64,000 nt of DNA, taken from contig OX453282.1 of NCBI GenBank assembly GCA_949710005.1, positions 22,698,341 through 22,762,340 on the forward strand, given 5' to 3'. The position numbers were made by a program, and so were the translations under genes. The DNA is from Ricordea florida. Lineage: Eukaryota; Cnidaria; Anthozoa; Corallimorpharia; Ricordeidae. This document shows positions 1-9,818 of this stretch, in pieces (within the stretch, counting starts at the first letter, position 1; every line of letters starts with the position of its first letter). The notes under the pieces were generated by a model. The model had not been told where the DNA came from and made no database searches. It worked only from the letters and a program-made list of their open reading frames with translations.

Positions 1-1190
1 GAGCCCATCTAGCTCATTCGGGTGGCCAATTGGAACCCAGGACGAGACTCATTGTGCCCACTCACAGAACCAGACATACAATAAAATCCGGTAAACTACC
101 ATTACGGAGAAATGACTTGTATTTTCTATTATGTTACTTTGGAGTGCTGTATATTAACTTAATTCAATATTTCTGACTTCATGCAAATGTTCCATGCCAT
201 TGATGTATAAATGAACAAATGCTCAATCTTTCCCAAAGAGAGTTTACATATTGACTTTATCTAGGATAAAACGTTTTGACCCATTTACACACAAACAACC
301 CAAATGGAACATATGTTTTAGGAAACCAACCAGATTATGAAGTTGCCACTTCTATCTACGGAAATCAAAACACCAGCTGAGAAGGCAGTCACTGTATTGC
401 CTAAACACAAGCTTACATGAGGTTGAAAAGATTTAAACTCTATGCATCAGAAATAAACTGAAGTTGAGTTTGGTGTAGTTTCTATTAACTGGTAGTGTTA
501 GCACAGATATTTGCCGGTAGATATTTTGTTCACTGAGCGCTGACGAAAAGTGACATTTGCTTATAAGGATTGAAATTGTAAATGGTTCAAAACTTTCAAT
601 TTGAATTTCAACTCCTGTTACAATCCCGCAGTGCTCTGCAGCCAGATGACATCCGAGACACCAAGTACTTCAAGTATCAAGAAATATTAGAGGCTTCTTC
701 AGACGGAAGCTTGAAAGTCAATGCAGAACTTTGGGAGAATGTCAAGCTCATCTGTTGTAGCAGATCGCACAGGTTTTCCCGCTCCTCGAGTTCACGTGAC
801 TTCTTTACAGGTTTGACAGTGCATCTTGACGAAGCGACAGAGTAGTCCAGACCAACAGAGCGCACGTAATGGGAAATAATGCCGCCGACATTTATGGCAG
901 TTTCATGCCTATTGGGTCAGTGTGAGTCCATTTACCCATGTAAACCCTTGCATACCCTTGTGAACACACGTATGCCCTTGTAAACCCTTGTTGCCAACGA
1001 GTCAGGTCTTCTGAAAGACCAGAAGGCCTGACTCGTCGCGCAGATATGGTAAACTGATAAAAAAACCCTCCTCAAAATAGTGACCTATCCACCCCAACTA
1101 CATAAACACAAGCAAACTAAAACAGTATAATATTCTAAACATATATTTCTGTTATCTACTGAACATGATATGTTTCTTTTTTCTTTTTTT
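1..1190. other. Intergenic AT-rich DNA with a short repeat cluster
   Basis: I see no convincing gene here. The 87-codon open frame at 582-845 has no recognisable domain, and the opposite strand is open over the same stretch. Between about 930 and 990 a short phrase of the type tgtaaacccttg recurs four or five times with small changes, and it runs straight into the hairpin at 997-1036. Confidence 0.5.
997..1036. repeat. Hairpin-forming inverted repeat
   Basis: The arms start acgagtcagg and end cctgactcgt. They pair over about 16 nt with one mismatch, around an 8-nt loop (gaaagacc). Together with the direct repeats just upstream it looks like the end of a small non-autonomous element, but no matching second end was found. 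Confidence 0.55.
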
Positions 1191-1216
1191 CCCTTTTCTT
1201 TTCTTTTCTCAAAGAT

Positions 1217-2390
1217 ATGTCGCAACAAAAAGATCACGAGGCTGGTAAGTAACCAACAGTTGTTACTTGTTTTAATTTACTACAATAAAGCCAATCAAGT
1301 TAGTATTTGATTGCACTATTCCAATAACTGACATAAACAAAACTTCAAAACAGAACATCAGATACATTCTTATAAGGATCCTACATTAAAATACTGTTCT
1401 GTTCAAACTCGTATACAAAAAAAGCAACCACACATTAAAAAAAAAATGAGTTTCAAAAACATTAACATCACGAAAAGATCTAAGGGGACCCCACACCCTG
1501 CTGAATTGCATTTAGAAGTTCATTGCAAAGTATGTATTCTACTACCAACTAATTTTCATAATATTTTCATTTTTTCAGATATCCATCGTGGTCTTATCCA
1601 TGACTTAAGTCTTGTAAAACGCTCACGCAGTAACAAACAATGGTATGAATTCAACCTTCAGACCTGCCAATCGAAAATCAGAAGAGTTGTTGCTTTCAAT
1701 GTACGATGTCATCCCACATGGCAAGAACATGAAAAATCTAAAACTCCAGTGGTGTTAAAGAACACACAAACCAACTCAGAAAATCACATCCTATTCAACA
1801 AACAATCGAGTGTAAGAATTGCCCCAACATTTGACATCGATTTTGATTATTCACCTACCAAAGTATTGGACACCCCTGCCTTTTCATCTCAACCTACAAT
1901 GACAATAACTTTGAAACAGCTCTCCGAACTTCAACCTAATCAAAAAGTCAATGTCACTAGCACCATTTCATTAGGAAAAGACAAACCCAAACGTGTTCAA
2001 ATAAAAAGCACCCAGAAAATGTCCGCAGTAAAGGAGGATTGCGTGTTAGAAGATGACACAGGTACTGCAGTCCTTCATATCTGGGATCCCTTAATCAAGG
2101 AAGTAATTAATGGCACTTCATACAAGTTTCAGAACCTAACTATAAAACACTTTAAAAGGACCACCTTTCTGTCTACATCTCCAGCGAGTTCTATTACGAA
2201 AATGGAACAACAGATTCAGTTGCAGAACCCCAGTGGACAAGCCCTCCTTGAAAACCCTGACAAAGATCTCAAAGTTGAACAAATCAAACTTGTGAAGCAA
2301 TTAAACATCTTTGTTGCTTGTCAAGCATGTAAAAGAAAAATCCATGACATTTCCCACAACCCAGTCAAGTGCAAATACTGTGGAGTCTAA
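1217..2390 (+). CDS. OB-fold / zinc-ribbon DNA-binding protein, truncated at its 3' end
   Basis: A 314-codon frame runs from ATG 1446. Residues about 165-260 look like an OB fold of the replication protein A type (strand pattern around VKEDCVLEDDTGTAVLHIWD). A C-terminal zinc finger starts with CQACKRK and CKYCGV and then stops at once. Relatives occur in multiple copies in cnidarian and fish genomes; their cellular role is unclear to me. A likely first exon lies at 1217-1244 (ATG, nine codons, then donor gtaagt), after a pyrimidine-rich stretch. A GT-AG pair at 1530-1578 could be a short intron, but removing it shifts the frame, so I leave it unresolved. The stop falls exactly where BEL/Pao sequence begins, so the finger is probably cut by a junction rather than ended naturally. 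Confidence 0.5.
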
Positions 2391-3617
2391 GGGCAAACGA
2401 GATTAAAGAAGCAGAAAAGGCTATTAAAAGGTACGTACAGAACCCGAGTTTCCAGGAATAAATGATGACGACATTATTTCATAACTCAAACGTGATTAAA
2501 AGATGCAGCAACATTTATAAGATCAACCCCTTCCTGAAGGACGGAGTCATACGCGTTAAGGGATGTCTCCAACTCGCTCCTCTCGAAAACGAATTCAAAC
2601 ATCCATTTGTTTTGCCAATGAAACATCATGTGGTGAACTTGATCATCAATTACTATCAAAGAGCGTCAGGTCATTATGGAGTTGGGTGCACCCTGTCGTT
2701 GATCCGACAGAGATTTTGGATTATTGGTGCTCGTTCTAGCGTACGCAACGCAGTCAACACGTGCTTCGACTGTAGAAGACGTCAAGCACCCGTAATACAA
2801 CAAAAGATAACACATCTACCACAAAGTCGTGTAACCCCTTCCAAGCCACCATTCACGTTTGTGGGCGTGGATTGTTTCGGCCCGTTCACAGTTTGTCGCG
2901 GACGAACAACCATTAACGGATATGGCGTACTGTTCACATGTCTCGCCATCCGCGCAGTACATATCGAAGTTGTTTATTCTATGGATACTGAGTCCTTCAT
3001 CAACGCGCTAAGACGCTTCTGTCGCTAGAAGAGGACCACCATAAGAAATCAGATCCGATAATGGAGGCACCTTTGTAAAGGGTGAAAGGGAGCTACGGGA
3101 GGCAATTCAAGAATGGAATCAAAGCCAGATCCACGTGAGATCAAGTGGATATTCAACCCCCCTGCTGCATCACACCACGGTGGAGTGTGGGAGAGAAGCA
3201 TCACAACAGGTACAAGAGTAATTAGGGCACTCCTGGATGAACAAATTTTGGACGACGAAAGTCTGAGTACACTAATGTGTGAAGTTGAATCCATCGTCAA
3301 CACGAGACCTATCACTAAAGTTTCTAACGACGCTAGGGATCTCAACGGATTAACCTCTACCCATCTACTGCTCTTGCAAACAGGGACAACCATACCACCT
3401 GGAATCTTCACCAAGGAGGATAGCTACAGCAGTCGCAGGTGGCGCCAAGTGCAATACCCGAGTAACGTCTTCTGGCGCCGATGGACCAAGGAGTACTTGC
3501 CATCCCTACAGCAGCGTCAAAAGTGGAGTAGGTCCTGACTGTAAATGACGTTCTGCTTCTCCTTGACGAAAATACACCTCGCAGCGTGTGGCCACCATTG
3601 CTTAGTCTAAGTAGCAA
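2391..3617 (+). pseudogene. BEL/Pao retrotransposon integrase remnant
   Basis: Two open pieces, 2462-3028 and 3113-3538, lie in the same frame with a frameshifted stretch between them. The first has the HHCC zinc-binding region (H...H and CFDCRRR) and the start of the retroviral-type integrase core (FVGVDCFGPF). The second carries the end of the core and the BEL/Pao-type C-terminal region (NPPAASHHGGVWER). Between them the second catalytic region (SDNGGTF) is readable only in another frame, next to a stop. Reverse transcriptase, RNase H and LTRs are not seen, so this is a 5'-truncated, dead fragment. Homologous-looking sequence begins immediately at the end of the OB-fold frame. Confidence 0.8.
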
Positions 3618-4397
3618 TGCACTTTAATGTCACATTTCAGTGTTCTTACTTTTAATGTTTACAAATACAATTTTATAATATAATATAGCACTGCGATCAG
3701 ATACATTATTATTTCCATAACCATTTTGCCTTAATTTAGTTCATTCTAGTCCAGACATGTCATGTCCTGACTGCAAGGAAGGCTTTTGGGTGATATCTGC
3801 TGTTATAAGAAAAGTATTAATTTGTCTGCATAGGAAGTATTTCTATTTTTAATTTTTTTTGGTAATATTATTACCATTATTATCATTTAAATTATTATTA
3901 ACTTTACTCCCTGATCTAGATTATTCAAAGAGATAACAAAAATTCACTGCACTCAGCACTTCGTCTTTTCCATAATTTTATCTTATTTTAGAAAATTAAT
4001 GGAAAAATGCAATCAAATATAATTAATGCTCAGGTCAGAGGGCAAAGTGGAAAGGTTTTCCAGTAACCAGAAATGTTTCTTGCTAACACTGACCATGATC
4101 AAAGCCAAATGAGATGTTATGCTTGAATTGTTAGAGCACAGTCGTAAGTAAATTCATTATTAATTTGCTAACAAATGTTCAATTCCAAATCTGACCACTT
4201 TTGTTTCTTTTAATCTAGTTGAGATCACATTGCATTATCATATTTCTTCACCCTTTTTTTGCTTACAATACGGTATTTAAAAACCAAAATGCAGCATCCA
4301 ATTCCTGAGAGTCATATCAACACATACCAAAGAATACAGGAGATAAATACCACTTGTATTGGTGCCAACAACAGTGAGTTGTATGGTATCGAGTTTT
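3618..4397. other. AT-rich non-coding DNA
   Basis: No open frame with a recognisable domain, no clear tandem repeat and no RNA gene that I can support. Oligo-T and oligo-A runs are frequent. Confidence 0.5.
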
Positions 4398-5149
4398 ATC
4401 GGTCCTTAAACTAAGCTGTATTTGAATTCATCTTTATAAAATTAATTTTTATTCCTTTCTTTATTCTGCTATTGTTTAGTCTCATTTAATAGTGAATTTG
4501 AAAAGAAACGGTCTCAAAACCGTTTTCTTTCGTCGTTAGCACCCCCTTTTTACCTTACAGTGTTATCAGTTACTTTATCGACTTGTTTGATTATCCCAAT
4601 TTTTTGTGTTTCAATTCCTCACTGATGCAGCACCAGTCTCTTTAGAAAGTACACCCAGAATATTTGTAAGAAAAAAGTTAAATTTAACAACATTCATGGT
4701 TACCAGCTAATCTGTTATTTTCTTTTCCTTTTTTTTTATTGAAGAACTGAAACCAAAACTATGATTATGGCATTGTAAAATTAATAAGGGGTCAAAATGA
4801 ATGAGTTATTTTTTATGTGGGATCTGCCATTTATACTGTTCACAAACTTAGGGACATATTCTGTGTTATTCACCTATGTTACAGTCACCCTTCCCAGGGT
4901 GATGAGATCTCCATATATGATGTATGCTTCAATAAATTACAATGGAAGACACTGAGCAATCATGCTTAAAAAACAAATACTGTACAACATACATACAAAG
5001 TTTCATGTTCTGCCACTTTTCTACCATACACACTCAACCAAATCATTTACACTGTCAGATAGTTCAGCCTTGGGTGATAAACCAACTCCATATCAGAGGT
5101 CTGGTGCATCAAATTGAGGCAAAGATCTAAATTTGTGACCATGAAAGGC

Positions 5150-5330
5150 AAAACGGACAGCATAACGGAAATGTATTCGAACGGCAAAAAAGCACGGATA
5201 AAAAACGGATAATGAACGGATAACGAACGGTTCTTGAAGCGTTCGAACGGTTTCCCTAACCGTTCGAACGAGTGAATAAATCATTTTGAACAGTTTGATT
5301 AGCCGTTCAAACTGTTCAAAATGAGACTAT
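5150..5330. repeat. gttcgaacgg-type repeat cluster, first block
   Basis: Short units such as aacggata, cgttcgaacgg and gaacggt recur about every 10-25 bp. Several form the perfect palindrome ccgttcgaacgg or near versions. The same vocabulary appears at 6178-6400 and 34675-34910. Confidence 0.7.
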
Positions 5331-5594
5331 TATTTTTATCGTATAGGGTCCAAACATGTGGCGAACAGAATGATGATAATACCCGGAAGAGCTTTGAATA
5401 CGCCGTGTGTGACAATCGATATATAGTTGATATTTAAACTTTAAGCTGAAATTATGCAAATTTAGGCCAAATTTTCGTCCGTCTATTACGTGAAGGCAGA
5501 CGTAAATCAAATCAGCATTTCAGTGTGAATCGAGGACGACCATTATGTAGTGGTTTGAGTATCAATTACTTTCTTACACAGATGTTTTTGCCTT

Positions 5595-5861
5595 TCATGA
5601 GCCGGTAATTGTTTGGGTATTGCGAGACGCACAAACACAACGCGACGCGAGTTTAGGACATGCACCACGTTTGCCGCTTGAAGGCTCAAGGCAGTTATTC
5701 AAGTTGCAAAGAACAATCTCCTCTGAAAATTGTTCAGAACATGGACTACCTTTTAAACCAAGAGCACAACCGCAAGTTTCCCGCATAAATTTCTTCAAGT
5801 TTAGTATGATCTCGTCTGAGCTCACAATATCAATGTCGGCCATCTTTGAAGTTTCTGTCAT
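5595..5861 (-). CDS. N-terminal exon of a multicopy, probably transposon-derived gene
   Basis: The 88-codon frame starts MTETSKMADIDIVSSDEI and contains a cysteine-bearing stretch (RETCGCALGLKGSPCSEQF). I recognise this opening as that of a gene family repeated in anthozoan genomes, usually followed by exons of a transposase-like protein. No following exon is found here, and the C-terminal third of the open frame no longer resembles the family, so this is probably a solitary remnant. A shorter, internally deleted version lies antisense at about 35190-35350. The family recognition comes from memory and should be searched. Confidence 0.35.
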   Translation of the reverse strand: MTETSKMADIDIVSSDEIILNLKKFMRETCGCALGLKGSPCSEQFSEEIVLCNLNNCLEPSSGKRGACPKLASRCVCASRNTQTITGS

Positions 5862-6177
5862 CCTGCATTGCTACAGGTATTCTAGTATAACACTGATTGT
5901 CATGACTGTTGCTATGGCAAAAGCAAAATGCCGATAGTACAGCGACCACAAGCGTGGTTGTTGGATCGGTCGTAAGTGAATTTACGAGGGCTGTGACGTT
6001 TTTTACCGTTCTTCTCTGCCAATAAGACACTGTTTTTTGTTCAGTGAAGCCTCTCACGACCTAAATATGACTCTTGTAAGTGCTTGCCTATTAAGTAGAA
6101 ATTTTTTTTTAGTTCTTGTCTGAAATTATTGAATATCTGCACATTGAGCAACAACGAGCGCTATTTTGTCCCTCCGA

Positions 6178-6400
6178 AAAGATGAACGGAACGGATGTCA
6201 TACCATTCAAATGGATTTCGCAGCTCTTCGAACGGATACTTCAAGTTGGCGAACGGATGTTGCATATACTTCGAACGGATGCTAATAGGTTTCGAACGGA
6301 TATGGAAACCGTTCGAACGCTCTGTCGAAGACTTTGAACGGATTTTCTTAAGGGTTCGAACGGATAACGAACGGTGAACGAACAGATGACGAACGGTTAC
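6178..6400. repeat. gttcgaacgg-type repeat cluster, second block
   Basis: At least ten gaacggat or ttcgaacgg units occur at irregular spacing. They create open frames on both strands, with a recurring Phe-Glu-Arg in one of them; these frames are repeat artefacts, not genes. The ISL2EU transposon is inserted immediately to the right. Confidence 0.75.
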
Positions 6401-6405
6401 CCTAT

Positions 6406-6730
6406 AGACCATTTGCAGGATTAGGTCACGTGCTTGGATACCACCTAGCAACGCCATGCTGGGACGCAAGCGTTCCAGCCGCCATATTTAGAATTATAGT
6501 GTGGTTAAGCGACACGAGCGATCTAAAAGAGTTCATCTTCAAACTTTTAGTTTTGTAAATGATATAACTATTATACTTGTTCGAATTTTGGAAGGAACAC
6601 TCGCATATTTTGACAGAATACGGAACCTATTCCATCGTGACGACCTTTTGGCCTCATGGCGAGCAACGAAGGTAAGCAACCGTAACTGAAATATTCGTTG
6701 TTAGTCCTTTGTTTTGCCTCGGAAAAGATT
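6406..6730 (+). repeat. Left terminal inverted repeat of the ISL2EU transposon
   Basis: The first about 90 bp match the right end almost perfectly, including the ggataccac and ccagcatggc-type segments. After a diverged middle, similarity resumes around the first exon (atggcgagcaac) and its donor gtaagcaacc. The partner is at 24721-25070. Confidence 0.85.
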
Positions 6731-7264
6731 TGAACTTTCATTCGCTCAATATAAGATACGGTACCTCTGACAGATTTCCATTTAGTTTACACGCGCAGAG
6801 TGGTTGTCTTCTGTGACAACTGGTTTGTTGTTACCATAGAGTACTCAGAAAAACCGCGTTGTTTCTAATATTTTTTGTTGTATAAAGAACGAAGTTCTAC
6901 CGGTAATCCGAAGCAAGATATCCACCTCTTTCCTACCCTGACGTTTGCCGAAGTAGAGAGCTACGCGAAAATCTCTTCTGGTTGCACAAGCACAAGCAAA
7001 GCCTACAAATTCTTTGCTGAACCTGGATATCTCCACAATATTCAAGGTGAGCAATATTTCGTCACGTGAGTGCGTGTTTTATTTTCACATTTATTTTATG
7101 TCCTACGAAATGGATATAATAATAATTATCCAGTAACTATTTACTCTGAAATGTGATTGTTGTGCATCTATATGCCACACAGTATTTCGTACCCTTTGAT
7201 GAACAATCTTTCATGTCTTTCAGTGACTTACCTGCCAGATAAGTGAAAGTTTCCGGTAAATGTT

Positions 7265-7270
7265 TCCGAT
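7265..7270. repeat. 6-bp target site duplication, left (tccgat)
   Basis: tccgat directly precedes the Polinton. The same hexamer follows its right end at 21327-21332. Six base pairs is the length known for Polinton integration. Confidence 0.85.
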
Positions 7271-7508
7271 AGTAGTATAGTCGGCGTCAATCAAATACGG
7301 ATTTGTATATAAGCTGTTTTTTTAGAAATGAAGCGTTCTTTTTCTATTTTCCGATTAAAGCGTTGTTTTGGCTTGTTTCCCACTTCCGAAGATGCTCCGA
7401 AGATTTCCGAAGATACCCCGAAGATTTTCCGAGTATTTTCCGAAAATTAATGAGCAATTTCAATTTAGACAAATATGCATACTATAAATCTTCGGAAAAA
7501 CGTTGGCG
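7271..7508 (+). repeat. Left terminal inverted repeat of the Polinton
   Basis: It starts agtagtatagtcggcg and ends aaaaacgttggcg. It matches 21090-21326 in inverse orientation with only a few differences. The inner half is itself repetitive, with recurring ttccgaagat units at about 7383-7450. Open frames on this stretch are mirror images of each other at the two ends and are not genes. Confidence 0.92.
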
Positions 7509-7529
7509 CGCGTTGTGATAATAGCGAAA

Positions 7530-7769
7530 ATGGAAAACAATGAAAGTTGGTTGGAGTGTGACGAGGTGTTAGACGAGAGTGATGTTGATATGGAATGGCG
7601 GGAGGAAGATGATGTTATGGAGCAATTGGAGTTAGAGATGGAAGTTTTAGAACGACAGATTGCTCGTTTACCTCCGTTAATTCAAGATCTTATCGAAGAG
7701 GAGGATCGCGCTCCTGTTCCTATTTGGGGGGGCTATATCGACCAACGGTTGATTTGTTCAAGTTCGTAG
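7530..7769 (+). CDS. Acidic Polinton accessory protein with internal repeat, cut by an in-frame TAG
   Basis: I do not recognise the family. From ATG 7530 an acidic product of about 79 residues is encoded, beginning MENNESWLECDEVLDES. It holds a leucine/glutamate-rich helix and the phrase LPPLIQDLIEE. Directly after the TAG at 7767-7769, in the same frame, a second similar module follows (LDES, then a helix, then LPPLIRDLIDA) up to about 7940. The gene may therefore once have coded a tandem-repeat protein of twice this length. It is the first gene inside the left TIR. The helical acidic character could suit a scaffold or regulator, but nothing shows which. Confidence 0.45.
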   Translation: MENNESWLECDEVLDESDVDMEWREEDDVMEQLELEMEVLERQIARLPPLIQDLIEEEDRAPVPIWGGYIDQRLICSSS

Positions 7770-7957
7770 ACTTTAGACGAGAGTGATCGAGATGAACAGG
7801 GCGGTGAAGAGTGGGAAATATTTATCCGTCAACTAGAGAAGCTACCTCCTTTGATTCGGGATCTTATAGATGCGACGGACATCGCTGTATGGGTGGTTAC
7901 CTCTTTAGCGGAGGGTCCTCTTTTTTCGTCCACTAATTATAGAATAAGGTCAACAAT

Positions 7958-8665
7958 ATGGATGCAAGGGCCGCTGACAGCTTGAAAAAAGAAAACTATT
8001 CCTCTACTTACCTATCGCAGTTAAAACTCTTAGCAACCTCTTTCTTAGAAGACCCTCCAATTTCTCCCCATCCCAACCCAGAAAGCATCGAGGGGTATCT
8101 TTCAGCCAGCCCTCGACTTTGCCAGCGTGTGGTTTCGGGTGAGTTTGATCATCTTACATGGAACTTTCCAACCGTCCGGCGAAAAGAGGGGTATAGACCA
8201 AGACCAATATCAAAAAGTAAAAGGACCTCGTTGCAAAAATTGTTGATGAAAGAGTTCGGGCTTGATTTATTCGAAAGAAAATCGATAGTAAACCTTGTGA
8301 ATCGTATTGAGGACAACTTGGAGCTTGTCTCAGACTACCACCGGCTTCCAAAGCTGATATGGCTGTTGAAAGTAATCTTCGAACTCCGAAAGGACCCCGA
8401 AAGAGCAGCCCTGTGCGACATCTCAAACATTCGACCGACGACGCTTCGAAAATACGATGCTTTATGGGAGAAGCTGAAGTCATCGTTCAACGTGGAAATA
8501 AAACCCCAGATTCAAGCGAGTTTTTCGCGCATCTCTGCGACCAGTTCGCTGCGAATCTCGGTCCGCAGCTTTGTCAGATCGAGGTCTTCGTTTTTTGTCA
8601 CAGCTTTTTGTTTAATCTCGCGCTTGAGAGTTTCATATTTTTCAACCTCAGACAGAATGAGTTGA
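7958..8665 (+). CDS. Polinton protein of unknown function
   Basis: ATG 7958 is preceded by a tatag motif about 16 nt upstream. Residues 1 to about 185 are hydrophilic and mostly helical, with phrases such as SIVNLVNRIEDNLELVSDYH and LPKLIWLLKVIFELRK. I know no homologue. The last about 50 residues are Ser/Arg-rich and lie wholly antisense to the 3' end of the minus-strand gene at 8512-9108. This part is probably not natural coding sequence, and a frame change near 8500 may have extended the frame. Confidence 0.5.
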   Translation: MDARAADSLKKENYSSTYLSQLKLLATSFLEDPPISPHPNPESIEGYLSASPRLCQRVVSGEFDHLTWNFPTVRRKEGYRPRPISKSKRTSLQKLLMKEFGLDLFERKSIVNLVNRIEDNLELVSDYHRLPKLIWLLKVIFELRKDPERAALCDISNIRPTTLRKYDALWEKLKSSFNVEIKPQIQASFSRISATSSLRISVRSFVRSRSSFFVTAFCLISRLRVSYFSTSDRMS

Positions 8666-9108
8666 AATTCCGTAGCGCTGATTTGGTTATCCTGTAAGGC
8701 TTTCGAGACCAGGTCGTTGATGGTACTCAACTTCGTCTCACCAATCGTGACGGTTCGCTCATGCTTGGATATCTTTACGGCAATACGTTTACTGACCCGG
8801 ACCATCGAGGCTGACACGATTCCGAAGATACCACCAATAGCACCCAGTGGAACCCCGACGACAATCCCAAGGCCGGTCAAAGAGGCGGCTAGGCCTGAAG
8901 CCGAAAGTATAACGCTCAGGCTTCCAGTCGTCAAAGCTACCCCGTTCAAAATTGCCCGAGAGCGGGTATATTTTTTCCGAACACCTTCATAGTGGGCGAT
9001 ACTGTTTTTTAGGGTGGTCTGAATATCGCAAATCTTTTGAAGCCGAAACGAATGCCCCTCATCGTTGGGGGCGGTGGGAACCTTTGGGTACAAACAATCA
9101 GATTCCAT
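8512..9108 (-). CDS. Small Polinton membrane protein with glycine-rich hydrophobic segment
   Basis: This encodes 198 residues. After a hydrophilic start comes a long glycine/alanine-rich hydrophobic stretch (residues about 55-100, including GLAASLTGLGIVVGVPLGAI), able to form two membrane passes with a tight turn. A charged helical tail that could be a coiled coil follows (LRTEIRSELVAEM). Proteins of this build recur in cnidarian Polintons. A role in the virion membrane or in membrane disruption is speculation. The start lies 3 nt after the stop of the probable penton gene, and a tatatag box (9111-9119) overlaps that gene's end. Confidence 0.7.
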   Translation of the reverse strand: MESDCLYPKVPTAPNDEGHSFRLQKICDIQTTLKNSIAHYEGVRKKYTRSRAILNGVALTTGSLSVILSASGLAASLTGLGIVVGVPLGAIGGIFGIVSASMVRVSKRIAVKISKHERTVTIGETKLSTINDLVSKALQDNQISATEFQLILSEVEKYETLKREIKQKAVTKNEDLDLTKLRTEIRSELVAEMREKLA

Positions 9109-9111
9109 GTC

Positions 9112-9792
9112 CTATATACAGAGCTCCAACAAAACTTCTACCTTGGTCGTCGGCACCGTCCAAACTCGAAAGAGATTTCTTTTTGTGGGATCGAGGGGGA
9201 GATAAAACGGTCGCAAATGCCACACCGAAGGGCCTTGAATCTTCAGGGGTTCGACCTTCGCCAGCAGATAGGAGGGCTTGCCACCTTCGTACGATTTGTT
9301 GGGGTCCACCAAATCGCAGTAGATTGAAACAGAGGGCGGTCCCCATTGTACAGGAACTGGAATCAGATTTCTAGGGACTTTGGATATCCCAAACAATTCG
9401 GCTAGCTTTATGTCTAGGATTACCTCTACTATCGAGAAGAAATACACCCCACTAGCGGTTACCCGAAGTTCACAAGTGCCAGCTGGGAATTTCTTATTTA
9501 CATGCCCTGAGATAATAGCCTGCTGTAGACAGTGGAGGTTGTACTCCCCCTTCGGAATGGAGACCAGAATGTCCCCTTGCGCTTTCTTGATCGTGGTCCA
9601 ATCGGCGTTTCCTTCGCGAATGCGGTCCAGTTGCAATGAGTCGAGAGCGAAGTGATATATATTCATCGTTTTGAGTACTGTGAGCGTTATTTCAGGGATC
9701 TTCACGGTTCGAGCTGCGACACTCGAGAGCTCGTCACCGACCGGAGGGTGAAGTTCATTCACACCCTCGCTTGCCGCTATGCTGAGGGACAT
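9112..9792 (-). CDS. Probable Polinton minor capsid protein (penton, single jelly roll)
   Basis: I take ATG 9792 as the start, since the upstream extension has only a TTG and would overlap the divergent gene. The product is about 226 residues and rich in beta strands. The middle (GEYNLHCLQQAI, LAELFGIS) and the phrase SIYCDLVDPNKSYEG, followed by a PLxxxx-RNLF stretch near the C terminus, match the pattern I know from Polinton penton proteins. In a virion the penton would close the fivefold vertices. It forms a tight minus-strand pair with the gene at 8512-9108. The 26-bp gap to the divergent plus gene holds tatatata, which could serve both directions. No break is seen. Confidence 0.6.
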   Translation of the reverse strand: MSLSIAASEGVNELHPPVGDELSSVAARTVKIPEITLTVLKTMNIYHFALDSLQLDRIREGNADWTTIKKAQGDILVSIPKGEYNLHCLQQAIISGHVNKKFPAGTCELRVTASGVYFFSIVEVILDIKLAELFGISKVPRNLIPVPVQWGPPSVSIYCDLVDPNKSYEGGKPSYLLAKVEPLKIQGPSVWHLRPFYLPLDPTKRNLFRVWTVPTTKVEVLLELCI

Positions 9793-9802
9793 TTTATTTT
9801 CC

Positions 9803-9818
9803 CGCGTATATATACACC
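9803..9818. promoter_or_regulatory. Shared TATA box between divergent Polinton genes
   Basis: gcgtatatatacacc lies between ATG 9819 (+) and ATG 9792 (-). It is the only intergenic sequence between the two genes, so both 5' leaders must be extremely short. Confidence 0.55.

Larger units (their letters stand above)
4398..6020 (+). repeat. Left copy of a composite dispersed repeat (partner at 33500-35480)
   Basis: From ctgtatttgaattcat onward this block matches 33500-35480 in the same order and orientation: an LTR-like part with the hairpin aaacggtctcaaaaccgttt, a part containing gatgcagcaccagt, a gttcgaacgg array, and the stretch holding a small antisense exon. The copies differ by large indels. 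About 490 bp present at 33639-34128 is missing here at cgtcgttag. About 90 bp present here near 4990-5080 and about 145 bp near 5755-5900 are missing in the partner. It is a dispersed mosaic of several elements rather than a recent clean duplication. Confidence 0.75.

Noticed and set aside
6161..6469. Overlapping open frames on both strands at 6161-6469
   Set aside because: Produced by the gaacggat repeat cluster; no domain and no codon pattern.
7303..7518. Pair of similar open frames at 7303-7518 (+) and 21068-21295 (-)
   Set aside because: They are the two Polinton TIRs read in mirror orientation; the aromatic-rich peptides come from repeated ttccgaagat units.
9098..9374. Plus-strand frames across 8717-9840
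   Set aside because: Antisense shadows of the two minus-strand Polinton genes.
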